In this document: positions 1-9,347 of the stretch, in pieces | Layout: every line of letters begins with the position of its first letter | Numbering within the stretch: position 1 is the first letter of the stretch | Assembly: GCA_002077065.1 (NCBI GenBank) | Contig: NAJO01000103.1 | Coordinates: 1 to 34,710 of the forward strand | Reading direction: 5' to 3' | Origin: Cryoendolithus antarcticus | Lineage: Eukaryota > Ascomycota > Dothideomycetes > Cladosporiales > Cladosporiaceae | DNA length: 34,710 bases | Program-made: the position numbers and the translations under genes | Notes under the pieces: model-generated | The model's input: only the letters and a program-made list of their open reading frames with translations | Database searches by the model: none | What the model was told of the DNA's origin: nothing

Positions 1-1
1 C

Positions 2-349
2 ATTGCAGTACGTGATATGGAGTGGGAAATGGTCCAAGAGCACTCTGAGAAAGCTCTACATCTGGCTAGTGAATACTCATCATTTTCACCGAATAATTAC
101 CACAAGGGCTACATTTACCAAGCGCGCGTCGCTAGTCACGCCCAAATTGCCCGCATGCACCTCGAGCGGGCCGCCAGTGACGCTGAAACTGTTGGCACTC
201 AATTTGAAAGTGCCATCACTCACACCCAAGTGGCTATCACTCACTTCAGGGGTGCAAATGCGGACCTTCGTGAGGCCGAGAGATGTGCTCAAAGTCACGG
301 CCATTTCATGCCGGGCATTGGAACATATGACCGTCTGCCTCGGGGCTAA
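2..349 (+). CDS. Partial hypothetical protein, helical, cut by left edge
   Basis: I do not recognise this protein. The frame is open from the first bases of the window to a stop at 347-349, so only about 115 C-terminal residues are visible and the true start lies outside. The composition is that of a real soluble protein: alternating Ala, His, Glu and Leu in helix-like stretches, for example QARVASHAQIARMHLERAA, which recalls the paired helices of TPR-like repeats, although no consensus repeat can be proved. A different frame from about 370 to 645 also looks weakly coding and could be a downstream exon joined through a 50-nt GT-AG intron at about 326-375, but that frame ends inside an LTR fragment. 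It could be an eroded exon. Confidence is low. Confidence 0.3.
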   Translation: MAVRDMEWEMVQEHSEKALHLASEYSSFSPNNYHKGYIYQARVASHAQIARMHLERAASDAETVGTQFESAITHTQVAITHFRGANADLREAERCAQSHGHFMPGIGTYDRLPRG

Positions 350-1157
350 GGCCTACTAGGATGTAGTAGGTGCACTCTCCAGCGAGACGAACCCAATCAA
401 AGTTGCGCTTCATAGAGTCCTGGCAAATGCCCGATTCCTTCGAAGACAGTGGAGGGCGCGATCGCGACTTTCTGCAAAGCGGTATGCTATACTACATGAG
501 CAGAAGGCGGTATTGGTGGCAAGAAATGCGGGCAGATAGTCGTTACAACCTGAGTTCAGTGGTACGAGCTGGGGCAGTAAGGGATGCTAATAAAAGGTCA
601 AGTAGTCTGGGTAGAATCACTCCAGCCAGTCACTATGAACAATGAGTTGAATAGGCATCCCTCGCTCGCTATATACCTAGGAGAGTCGTGAGCATTAGTC
701 TGATCAGTATAAACTGATCTCGAAGAGTCCGTCACATCTCGCTCAGTTTGGAACCAGTCCTAACAAATTACGTTATCCCGACGGTTGCGTTCCGCTGCCT
801 AGGGTTTCTTATCAAATCAGGAGATTCAGTCTCCTACTGGATCGTAACAATAGTGTTTTGCCAGCACTTATAGCACGTTGTAAGTGTACGCTGGGTTGTA
901 GGTATGCGCGGTATTTTGGGGATTTAGAATCAGAGCCTTGCGTGTGGGGTGAGTTTGGCTACGTAGATGTCAAGATGTAGATTCCACAAGGTGCTATTGA
1001 AGGAGCTGGACCATCTTAAAAACTTGGTCCTTGACGTCTTGCTCCGTACCTGTACCCCGGGGTGGCGCTTCTGTGTCGCAGAAGCGGGCCATTTCGTTAT
1101 CTAGGTGTGATTGACCAGGCCAATGCACTGTCACCCAGCATGGGAACTACTATACCA
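350..1157. other. No recognisable gene; contains an LTR scrap
   Basis: Several short frames of 60-90 residues exist but none shows a known motif. The one identifiable element is the LTR-like fragment at about 610-720, described separately. From 720 to 1060 I see no coding signal. Confidence 0.5.
610..720 (-). repeat. LTR-like promoter fragment, copy 1
   Basis: Read on the minus strand, this stretch matches 9244-9347 on the plus strand in three blocks in the same order: GATCAGAC, then TAGGTATATAGCGAGCGAG with its TATA box, then a 24-bp identical block beginning TTCAACTCATTG and ending ATAGTGACT. The spacers between blocks differ in length and sequence. The order TATA box, short leader and conserved downstream block is what one expects of the U3/R part of a retrotransposon LTR. 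No gag or pol is attached, so this is a solo or truncated LTR relic. The retroelement class cannot be assigned. Confidence 0.55.
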
Positions 1158-1900
1158 TTACAACATGGCGAAGAATGTTGTTCTCACAATACTTACTATA
1201 CTGATTGCTTCAAAATCGTATCCTATCTTACTACACTTGGCTGCCACAATGTTGACAAATTGCTGAAGAATTGTAAGTAAGAATAGTACTAGTATGCTCG
1301 ACCTACTTGCTCGGCAATCCGTGTATGATTCGAGGAAGAAACTCTTTGAAAGACCTTGACCGGTGGCATCCCATCCCGTCGACCGCTGTACCAGCTCTTC
1401 GCGAGGTGAAAGCACGGATTTCTTCTGCTTCTTCACTTTGCTTGATAGTATCTGTGTCTCCCATTGATTGCATTTCTCAGCTCCTGCAAGATCACGCGCC
1501 GACAAGCCGCGGTTGGGACGATAAGTCGTCCATATGATCTTCACGACATCGCTTGTCTGCTAATCTCTTCAGCTGTTGGCCTTGAAGGTTAGCAAGTTTG
1601 CATGGCGCTTACGAATGTCACCAACGCATGATGGCCTTCAGTCCAGCTATGAAGGCAAACCAACTGGACAAATCCCTGTCATGCATTAGTTTGTGCGTTT
1701 GAAAGCCCAATTGATTTGTATACATGTGTCTTTGCCCGGTGCCCGAACTTGAAGGTCCTTACGATTCCGGTGCCATCGGGAGTGAGCTCCCAACCTGCAT
1801 GGCGCAGGCCCTCTAACTCGGCGTTGAGCTTAGCCACATCAGCATCTTGAAGGAAGTTGGGAAGCATAAGTAATCGGTCTCTTTTCACAAACCAGTTCAT
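1158..1900 (-). CDS. Pterin-4a-carbinolamine dehydratase-like protein (PCD/DCoH family), 3 exons
   Basis: PCD dehydrates 4a-hydroxy-tetrahydropterins to recycle the pterin cofactor of aromatic amino acid hydroxylases. The gene emerges only after splicing: exon 1 is 1900-1724, exon 2 is 1675-1613 and exon 3 begins at 1559. The introns are 48 and 53 nt with GT-AG ends and phase-0 joins. The spliced product follows the family fold in order: an N-terminal helix (ADVAKLNAELEGL), GWELTPDG, the strand IVRTFKFGHRA, a helix ending in GHHALV (residues 73-78), the strand VVKIIWTTYRPN and GLSARD (98-103). The paired histidines are kept. The usual HHP is HHA, and the TH of the active site is TY (92-93). 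The tail beyond about residue 110 is not family-like; the frame runs to 1158, but a further intron at about 1288-1250 is possible, so the C-terminus is uncertain. ATG at 1900 is the first in frame; the second, at residue 12, also fits. It lies in tandem with RPA12. Confidence 0.72.
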
Positions 1901-2388
1901 CGAAAGGAGATCATGTTCCGAACTAGATTGCCTTTACGTGGGGGTAAATAACGGCCGATCCCGCAGCTTGGCACCACAAGGTACATTTCTTCGGCTGTCC
2001 TGCACGTGATTGTCTCCACGATGCCTGCGCGGGTGCGGTCTATCGCGGATCTGCCCTAGCTATTGCGCATGACTCCCATTTCCCGCACACCCGAGTACTG
2101 AAACCATGACGCTCGCGCCTTGTTGTAGCATGCTTTCCACTCCTTGACCCTTTGAGTCGGCGCGCGCTGGGTACAGCCTACCGTCACGAATTCTAGGAGA
2201 TATGGTCATGTGAAGATGTATAGACATGATAGTTCCGAATAGAGCGCTACAGATGTGGCGAAAGATGGATGAGATGCGTGCTTGCGTGAGCTCTCGTGCC
2301 ATTGAAAATTGTACGGGAGTTTTCTCATCTACTACTTTAACATCTCCCCCTGGCCTAGCTTCCTGTGACTGAGTAACCGCTTCCAATC
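1901..2388. other. Intergenic between RPA12 and the PCD gene
   Basis: The 488 nt downstream of RPA12 and upstream of the PCD-like gene should hold the terminator of the first and the promoter of the second. A 110-residue minus-strand frame (2060-2392) has no recognisable motif and I take it as chance. Confidence 0.5.
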
Positions 2389-2804
2389 TCAATTGTTGAG
2401 ATTGAATTTGTGATCACAACTCTGACATTGGTAGCGAATAGTCGTGCCTTCGTCTGCGCTCCGCGTCTGTTCCTCTGTGTAGTACATATTGGGTTCTTGA
2501 CATCTGGGACAGTCCTCATCGGAAATTTTCCGTGTGTTGATCATGCCCTCGGATACCTCTTGCGTATGGGAGTACTTTTTATCTCTCAATCTTGACGGGA
2601 AATTTTTTGAACTACTGGTCGTGGTCTCCGGCCAAAGGTCTGGTGCTGGTTAGTGTACATCATGTGCTGCAAATTCGTTGGAACCCCACTTGTGTTGATG
2701 GCATTGCACGCTAGGCAGGTGATTTTTGGCGTTGTCTGCTTGTTGGCGCGCTCCAGAATGTTGCCGCAATCTATACAGAAGACAAGCCTCCCAACTAGCG
2801 CCAT
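2389..2804 (-). CDS. RPA12: RNA polymerase I subunit RPA12 (TFIIS-type zinc-ribbon subunit)
   Basis: RPA12 is a small core subunit of nucleolar RNA polymerase I, used for RNA cleavage during backtracking and for termination of rDNA transcription. Exon 1 is 2804-2690 and exon 2 is 2639-2389, joined across a 50-nt intron with a CTAAC branch site. The product is 121 aa, close to the yeast subunit (about 125 aa). The N-terminal ribbon has CIDC (Cys10, Cys13) and CLAC (Cys30, Cys33). A short linker, WPETTTSSSKNFPSRLR, resembles that of homologues. The C-terminal TFIIS-like ribbon has CPRC (82, 85) and CQSC (110, 113), enclosing RSADEGTT, which carries the acidic Asp-Glu pair that reaches the polymerase active centre. 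Every key residue is present, so it is probably functional. Without the intron the two ribbons fall in different frames and the gene is easily missed. Confidence 0.9.
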
Positions 2805-3943
2805 AATTTCGATGTTCGGGGTGTGCGCGGAAGCAACAGGACTAAAACTATGGAAACCCGAATACGAGGCTCAACGTAAATCCGATCATGCTGATGGACT
2901 GGGCCGATGTCATGACTGCGCTTGGATTACTGTTGCCGGCCGATGAACCTATGTCGCTAGATTCAGGACGGAAGGTAATCGCAGAGGGTAGGAGGATGCC
3001 TAAGGCCACCCAGGGAAATCCATCGCAGGCTACTCGCAAGACGAAGGCGAACTAGAAAAGACTGAGCCTGGGTGGCGACTCATCTGCTCATACAAGTTCT
3101 AAGAACAAGCCAGCTGGTATACCACAAGCCCCCAAATAAGACATCTTGATCGTCGTCCAAACGACAGACTGCCATTACAGCGAAAGCGTCTTCGAGGTAA
3201 AGGGAGCCAACGCCGACCAAAGGCAGGGAAAATCGGCAAGTCCTCAGCATTTTAGATGCTGAGTTCAGCTGGCTAGATGGCGAGATCATTCTCGATAGTG
3301 GTAGTAATATCAACGAATGGACTGTGCAGACTGGTAGCACCGGCGAACCGAATAATAAATAAGAAATGGAAAATGGAAACTCGACGGTGGAGATACAGAA
3401 GTTGGAGGTGCTGTAAGGTCAAGATCGGCATCTCACCTCTACTGGCAGGCCAGACAGCCCCCTACTACTACACCCGACATTCATCTGTGTCTGTAAGAGG
3501 CAGGAAAGTTATGCCATGGTCTTGCCAATGCGAACTTGAACATGTCGGGCAGTCGGACTCATCTGCTCCACGTGAGAGTGGGCCACGATCTGCTATGTAT
3601 GGACGACCGGCCTAAGATCGAAGCATCTTGTCACCGTGCTGATGATGTAGAATTCCTGAAAAACTTCCAAGTCTTCGTAGATCCAGACTGCGTTGACTAT
3701 GCGACATTGTCTTGGCGGATTGAGGTATGCGGATTTTGGCCGCCTTGGCATTTTCACGCAGATGGACGACGCTTCCCGGTCCCGATTAGGCCTTATATGA
3801 CTGCGGAAATTTTCCGTACCCAATGCGGCTGGGTTGCGGCTCTTCACGATGGCAACGATGGACATTTTATATAGAATGTTTTACCTGCCTACATGGCGTG
3901 GTATCCCGATCTACGCATCATCTCCCTGAACTGAGACGCGAAG
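2805..3943. other. No recognisable gene upstream of the mannanase
   Basis: Frames of 60-112 residues occur on both strands (for example plus 3536-3874 and minus 3080-3340) but none has a family motif. A minus-strand frame at 2848-3039 ends in a hydrophobic segment after a Ser/Asn-rich stretch (SSAGNSNPSAVMTS), like a GPI-anchor tail, but no upstream secreted domain could be found. The promoter of the GH5 gene must lie in the right part of this stretch. Confidence 0.4.
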
Positions 3944-5365
3944 ATGTTGTTCAACTCCTTGACACTCGCCCTACTTGCAGGTAATGCTCTAGCCCTTCCT
4001 GGTAACAGCAAACCATCAAAGCCTAAAGGTTTCGTTACGACGTCTGGAACCAAGTTCAAGCTCGATGGCAAGGACTTCAACTTCGCTGGCAGCAACGCCT
4101 ACTACTTCCCGTTCGACAATGCACGTCTTCAGAGGCCCTATTCGTTTCACTGCATGACTGACAGATCTCGCAGACCCAAACTGATGTGGAACTTGGCATG
4201 AGTGCAGCGAAGAAGGCTGGCCTTAAGGTCTTCCGCACTTGGGGTTTCAACGAGAAGAACGCCACATACATCGCTGGCGGACTTCCTCAGTATGGCAGTG
4301 AAGGTGCTGGAGGCACAGAAGTGGTGTTCCAACGTTGGGCTGACGGCAAGGGAACGATCGATATCTCCGCATTCGACAAAGTCGTCAACGCCGCTGCAAA
4401 CACCGGCATCAAGTTGATTTTGACTCTGACGAACAATTGGGCCGACTACGGTGGCATGGACGTCTATACTGTCAATGTCGGTGGCGTATACCACGACGAC
4501 GTAGGTTTGAACACTCATCTCCTGACACCATCTTAAGCTGACCCATCTCCAAGTTTTACCGCTTGGCAAAGACAAAGTCCGCCTACAAGAAGTACGTCAA
4601 GGCGATCGTCATCCGCTACAAGGACAGTCCGGCCATCATGGCATGGGAGATTGCGAACGAAGCTCGCTGCGGAGCCGACGGAGTGCGCAGCCTTCCACGC
4701 TCTCCCACGGCCGCACACCCCAGCTGATCATAGAATGGTATGACGAAATGAGCTCCTTCATCAGAAGTCACGACAAGAACCATCTCATCACCTCCGGCAC
4801 TGAGGGTGGGTTCAACCAGGTGTCTGATGATTGGGCATATAACGGCTCGGACGGTGGCGACTTCGATGCGGAGCTGAAGCTCAAAAACATTGACTTTGGC
4901 ACTTTTCACTCTTACCCGGACTGGTGGTCTAAGACTGTGGAGTGGACGAATCAGTGGATCAAGGATCATGCGGCGTCCGGTAGGAATATCGGAAAGCCTG
5001 TCGTCCACGAAGAATATGGTGAGTCATGCCTAGCAATGCTTCGCACGTCTGAGGCTGATTTCATATAGGTTGGCTCACACCCGAGGCGCGCATGACTCAC
5101 CTCAACCGTACGGAGAACGCGACAAGAGTCGAAGTGATCTCGCAGTGGCAGGCAATCTCGTTGAAGGAAAAGATGTCAGACATGTACTGGCAGTTCGGTT
5201 TCTCCAACTACTCGTATGGCAGGAACAATAACGACGGCTTCACGATCTATCTTGATGAGTACGCTGGATCGAAGTCGCTACTGAACATACATTAGCTAAC
5301 TGCTCTACAGGCCCGAAGCTCAGCCGCTGGTTTTCCAGCATGCGGAGGCTATGAACAAGTTGTGA
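3944..5365 (+). CDS. Secreted GH5 endo-beta-1,4-mannanase-like glycoside hydrolase, one frameshift
   Basis: GH5 mannanases hydrolyse internal bonds of plant beta-mannans outside the cell. Five exons fit: 3944-4120, 4174-4500, 4554-5018, 5069-5258 and 5311-5365. A hydrophobic leader ([17 protein letters not shown]) gives secretion. It is followed by [20 protein letters not shown], the typical first strand of the fungal mannanase group. The acid/base Glu is in AWEIANEAR (about residue 204), the nucleophile lies in PVVHEEYG, and WQFGF comes near the end. The length of about 400 codons is normal. Two oddities: intron 1 uses a GC donor (GCACGT), and in exon 3, near 4700-4722, the frame shifts by the equivalent of 2 extra bases after RSLPRSPT, the conserved frame resuming at [13 protein letters not shown] 41-nt GT-AG 'intron' (about 4681-4721) would restore the frame but is very short and would delete a conserved loop. 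So this is either a young pseudogene or a base error. Confidence 0.85.
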
Positions 5366-5777
5366 TCTTTTATTTGAACAGATTTCTTGCTCGAAGCTGC
5401 CATGATGTAAATCTACTAGATACAATGACAGCGAGATATGAGTAGTATCAGAGTATACACCAAAAAAGGAAGTGCAAGCTTTGTCTGCCCTGCACTATTG
5501 AAACTTCACCTCAATCGCTGAGTCGACAACCGGCCGTTCGGACGATAATTTACGTCCGCAATAATTGTATCCTTACAAGTAGAAGTAGCAGAAGGTCCTG
5601 AAGCAGTGCTCCTCACCTCTCCGATGGTAACATAATTTACCCCCGTAATCCATGTCAAGAACATCGCTGAAATTCACCTCTGGTGACAGCGGTTCGTTCG
5701 CCCATGTCAAACATCAATACTGCCTGTTCATCTGCACTTCGTAAAAGCAGGTAAATGGATCGAGCGATTGCCTGGTC
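5366..5777. other. 3' flank of the mannanase gene; no gene seen
   Basis: This should include the poly(A) region of the GH5 gene. No conserved frame is visible, and the C-terminal catalytic half expected for the neighbouring transposase relic is not found here either. Confidence 0.4.
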
Positions 5778-5929
5778 TCAACGTATGTTGCTACCAATAT
5801 CGCAACGGAATCGCCTTCGGTCGGTGATCTTCTGGAACTTGCCGGGGTGTTCACATTCATCGGTGTCGCGGAGCTGATTTTGGATCTGGACGACGCGACG
5901 TTGACGTTCAACAAGCGCAATGTTGGCCA

Positions 5930-6374
5930 AGCCTGCTAGAACGTGTTGTACACAGTAGCACGTGTATTCCGAAAGCTCATATAAGCATGCATCACGCAAT
6001 TCGGGATCTCTCTCCTGGGCTACTCGTTGGTTCTTCTTCTTTGTCCAGCCGCAGGTCTTCAGCGATCTCCGAACGCTGTCCTCAGAGACCAGAAGCTCGA
6101 ACTGATGCCAAATGAAGTCTACCATCTCATCAAGGTACAGGTCTGGCTTCATAAGAAGGTGATCCAACAGCGCCGTGAGGACATGCGGGAGGATGCATGA
6201 ACGTCGGCCGCTGGTATCTCTTGGCGCATGTGGATCACCAAAGACCCGAATGCTGGCGCGCACCCTAGTCACGGTCCGTATGCTACAGTTGACAACGTTA
6301 GCGACATCTTTATAACAGTTTATCGCATCAGGAATACTGGCTATAGGGGTTGCAACTTTGATCACGCGTAGCAT
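5930..6374 (-). pseudogene. Tc1/mariner-type transposase fragment (N-terminal DNA-binding part only)
   Basis: The minus-strand frame 6374-5778 begins with a helix-turn-helix-like region (YKDVANVVNCSIRTVTRVRA), followed by the linker and second DNA-binding part seen in fungal Tc1-like transposases: LMKPDLYLDEMVDFIWHQFE, then VSEDSVRRSLKTCGWTKKK and RVAQERDPELRDACLYELSE. In intact relatives the first catalytic aspartate (VDES or similar) follows within a few residues. Here the sequence departs from the family after about 5930 and no DDE residues follow. The element therefore lost its catalytic domain by deletion. It belongs to a different subgroup from the copy at 15674-16674 (different linker sequence). 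No inverted terminal repeats were found. Confidence 0.65.
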
Positions 6375-6539
6375 TCACAACCGCGACTCATCCAACCATC
6401 GATGCCTTATCGCTTTTGCGATATCTCTCGACGTCCGACCGTCCCAGTCTTTGACGTCGGGATCCGTCCCATGTCCAAGCAGCTTTGCTACGACGTCTCG
6501 TTTGTTGAGCCCTAGGGCTCGATGCAGCGGCGTCCCAAT
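6375..6539 (-). pseudogene. Ankyrin-repeat fragment
   Basis: In minus-strand frame 6539-6375 a 54-residue piece ends in a stop codon and contains one clear ankyrin repeat plus part of the next: GTPLHRALGLNKRDVVAKLL (the TPLH motif, two helices), GHGTDPDVKDWDGRTSRDIA and a C-terminal helix. Upstream bases continue in other frames (GLWLNLPGMVVLASDW in the next frame), which suggests a frameshift or a lost intron. It may be the tail of an eroded ankyrin protein, possibly related to the ankyrin gene near 30.4 kb, but the two were not found to be copies of each other. It directly abuts the transposase relic, whose start lies 1-2 bases away. Confidence 0.6.
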
Positions 6540-6545
6540 CACTGG

Positions 6546-7255
6546 CAAGCACGACCATGCCGGGAAGATTCAGCCATAATCCATCTGGGGTGGTCGCGGT
6601 AATGTGATATGACTTGTGTAGTTCTGACAGGGAAACCCGTGATGAGAGAGGCGAGCACGGTCCACTCAGGACCGCGGTCTGGTCCTGGGTGGACTGTGCC
6701 CTCCGTGGACCGCCCCGAAACGACAGTCGTCCGTGCAACGGTCCGTGCCAAATCTCTAACGGATCGACCCCCGTGCCGCCTCCCGAAATCTGTGTACCAC
6801 TCCTTTCGCGCCTGAAAAGCGCTTCTGGTATCGCACCCATACACAAGCATCGTCCTCGCGCCAACTTCCCGCCTTACTGCGACAGACCTCGTGTCATCGA
6901 TAAGCAGTTACTGAACGTAAAAATTAACTGGTCCACAATGATTCATATCCTCCACGAACTACTGCCTGAGATCTCGTCTGGACGTGGTTGGCCGCCACCC
7001 TCCCCTGCACGACCTTGCAACGAACTACCTGAACCAACCATATACTGAACAAGAAGTGTCGGACGTTCAATTTTGGAGACAACTGTGGACCTGCCCTTGA
7101 GGCAGGGCTGGGTGCGGTAATATGCCACCGCTCCAGATAATTATAACTACCATCGCGCGTCCGCTAAGGCCCAGCTATCTCACTGTATCACCTCTCGAGC
7201 TCAGCTCTGGCAATTCAAGGTTTATTTTGATAGAGATCGCTCGGCTGGAGGAGAC
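6546..7255. other. Spacer with a strong hairpin; no gene recognised
   Basis: Overlapping frames on both strands (6614-7048 plus, 6539-6864 minus) are Arg/Pro-rich and GC-biased without motifs. The main structure is the inverted repeat at 6655-6699. The right part should hold the promoter of the gene that starts at 7256. Confidence 0.4.
6655..6699. repeat. 19-bp inverted repeat with 7-base loop
   Basis: The left arm is 6655-6673 and the right arm 6681-6699. They are complementary over 19 positions apart from two G/T pairs, which would be wobble pairs in RNA, so the transcript could form an uninterrupted 19-bp stem with the loop GCGGTCT. It lies in an otherwise uninformative spacer. It could be the tip of a small foldback/MITE element, a transcribed hairpin or a terminator-like structure. 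Confidence 0.65.
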
Positions 7256-8209
7256 ATGTTTTGCCGTACATGCCGTCGGACATTTGACGTTGGAATGTGG
7301 CCGTTCAAGGGCCTTTGTCCAGGTTGCCTCGACACTTTACAGGAGCGGAGAAGGACATATTGGGAAGCTCCGATATCCTGGGACCAAGGGCGGACGCCAT
7401 GGTGTAGCTGCCACCCATGTGTTCAATACCCCTCGTATCCGAAAGAACGCTTTCCTCACCGAGGGCGACGCCGAGGACATCCACAACCCGCTGGACCAAT
7501 CGACGAGATGCGCTCGGGATCGCAACAGGGATCTCGGAGAGACATGGACCAGACACAAAGCGATGAGGATATGATAGGCTCTCGCCGTCGTTCTCTAGAA
7601 GAAATTCAAGACCAAAGCCGGCCCCATCGATGTCGCGATAGGAGGCGCGGACGCGGATGGTGCGAGCCTGTTGCAATAATAGACGCGCCAGTTCGTGATT
7701 GCGTAGTCCGAGATACAGAGCCGCCTTGGATTCAAGGCTTTCAACGAGACTTGAGACGCCTGCGACAAGACCAGCAACAGCGTCGTCGAGAACGATCAGA
7801 GGACCGAAGGTGGCAAGAAGCAGACCGTGCTAGGAGGGAACAAATTTTAATATATCAGCGGGATCTCTTAGATCAACAACAAGAGTTACTGAGAGAGACG
7901 CGAAATGAAGAAGCGGCAGAGCGTGAACGGCGACGGCAGGCTTTCGAGCGGCAAGAGCAGGGACAGCGGGCAGCAGAACAGGCACAGCAAGCAATAGAGC
8001 AGAGACGGCGAGCAGCGGAGCAGGAACGGCGAACAGCGGAGCAACAGTGGGGAGATTTGCTCGAGCGATTTCAGCAGCAAACCCTCAGGCTGGGGGACAT
8101 ACCCGTACCCCCAGCTGCGCAACAGCAACCAAAGCGAGTCGCGCAGAGCAGTAGAGGCAGGAACGTGTTGGCGTGGTTGGCTTGCAGGAGAAGATATGGC
8201 GACTGCTGA
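7256..8209 (+). CDS. Unknown protein: N-terminal zinc ribbon plus long Gln/Glu/Arg coiled coil
   Basis: I do not recognise a family. The frame is uninterrupted for 317 residues and starts at the first ATG. Residues 1-30 contain FCRTC and, 15 residues later, LCPGC, a CxxC-x15-CxxC pair typical of a small treble-clef or zinc-ribbon. Residues about 35-150 are polar and Arg-rich with few predicted secondary elements. From about residue 165 to 290 the sequence is almost all Arg, Gln, Glu and Ala with regular hydrophobic spacing (RRQAFERQEQGQRAAEQAQQ), strongly suggesting a long coiled coil and oligomerisation. The C-terminus is short and basic. No signal peptide or membrane segment is visible. The absence of stops over 954 nt in a region full of relics suggests that it is expressed or recently active. 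It may be a lineage-specific protein. The role is unknown. Confidence 0.55.
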   Translation: MFCRTCRRTFDVGMWPFKGLCPGCLDTLQERRRTYWEAPISWDQGRTPWCSCHPCVQYPSYPKERFPHRGRRRGHPQPAGPIDEMRSGSQQGSRRDMDQTQSDEDMIGSRRRSLEEIQDQSRPHRCRDRRRGRGWCEPVAIIDAPVRDCVVRDTEPPWIQGFQRDLRRLRQDQQQRRRERSEDRRWQEADRARREQILIYQRDLLDQQQELLRETRNEEAAERERRRQAFERQEQGQRAAEQAQQAIEQRRRAAEQERRTAEQQWGDLLERFQQQTLRLGDIPVPPAAQQQPKRVAQSSRGRNVLAWLACRRRYGDC

Positions 8210-9120
8210 TCACCATGAAAGTAGGCCGATCTGACCGGCTTGACAGCATTTTGCTCTTGGGCGGCCCTAATAGAACCCCGTCACTCTGGGGGTGCTGCAC
8301 ATTTTGCGGAAGGCTGGGATCCTTGACAGGTGAACACGAGTGAAGCTTAGCTTGATCGAGTGGAGCTGTTCGATACAGCGCTGTATATGATGTCGTGCCT
8401 TGCAGTGTTCATAAAGAGTCTTGACAAACGCAAGCGCTGTCATCGCCCTGAACGACCAAAGCCGTACAGCTCTTACTTCGACAATCAGGCCAGATCATAG
8501 CCCCCAATGAAGATGTTCAATGCGCTGACTCATCACGCTTGCTGGTAATCACCTTCCTGGTGTGCTGCTCTGTAAAGTTGAAGCTGAAGGGCCACTCAGC
8601 TATGCAACTAGTAAGATTGCTAGATACGAGCCGCGACCCATTCCAAGCTCCTCTTCTTGTATTCTGACTTGGGTTCCGTGGTACAAAGCCACTCAGGATA
8701 CGTCTGTGGAGGTGGTGGCATCGACGAGCAGTGGAGTTTTGTGGATGCCGTTGCTGCTCAACGCCGTGAGACGTCCCAACACACAGGCAGAATGGCATTT
8801 ATCGATCCAATGAGGTGCGTGGAAAGAGGAGATGGAATTGTCGAAAGACTGCGCAACAGTCTCCAACATCTCAAATGCAGCTACGGTATCACGACAGATT
8901 ATAATGAGGTCCATGCTTGCCATAAGCTAGTCAATGCTGAGACCGCTTCACACAATCAGCTGTAGCGTCGACGAAACTGTGAATGTGAAGCGGTCTGCTC
9001 GACGAGCTTCATCATCGTGGCGGCTTACCGCCAACCCGTTGTTACGGTCACGTTCCGCGGGACGAAGGAAACGCCTCAGGGCGCACTTTGTCGCACGGCT
9101 ACATCACGTGACATAAGCTT
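8210..9120. other. No recognisable gene
   Basis: The most protein-like frame is minus 8923-8693 (76 residues, MDLIIICRDTVAAFEMLETV onward, helix-like), but it has no motif and overlaps equally long plus-strand frames. I see nothing else. Confidence 0.35.
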
Positions 9121-9124
9121 GGCA

Positions 9125-9347
9125 AACAGATCAACAGAGAACGCAGACTAGGTCACTGCTCCGTCGCTCTGTTCTTGGCAGCAGGACAGAGGAGAGCAAC
9201 AGATCAACAGAGCAGGCAGAGCGCTCTGTTACTCTCCTGCTCTGCCTTGCATTGATCAGACAGGATCATACGAATCTCATAGGTATATAGCGAGCGAGAG
9301 TGCCTTCTGCAACTCTCGTGTTCAACTCATTGTTCATAGTGACTCCT
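9125..9347 (+). repeat. LTR-like promoter fragment, copy 2, with hairpin and direct repeats
   Basis: The right part (9244-9347) shares three ordered blocks with the minus strand of 610-720, including the TATA-containing block TAGGTATATAGCGAGCGAG and a 24-bp identical leader block. The left part holds a 15-bp direct repeat, AACAGATCAACAGAG, at 9125-9139 and 9198-9212. It also holds a 12-bp perfect palindrome (CAGAGCGCTCTG, 9217-9228) nested inside a 9-bp inverted repeat (9208-9216 with 9236-9244). This is consistent with U3 of an LTR retrotransposon. No gag or pol frame follows. Confidence 0.5.

Noticed and set aside
2586..2645. Apparent break between two small zinc-ribbon ORFs
   Set aside because: A 50-nt intron with a CTAAC branch site unites them into one RPA12 protein of normal length.
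2848..3039. GPI-anchor-like tail on the minus strand
   Set aside because: No secretory start or repeat domain could be joined to it, so it cannot be called a gene.
7122..7676. Open frames on both strands overlapping the zinc-ribbon gene
   Set aside because: They are shadows of the GC-rich, Arg-rich coding frame 7256-8209 and have no family features.
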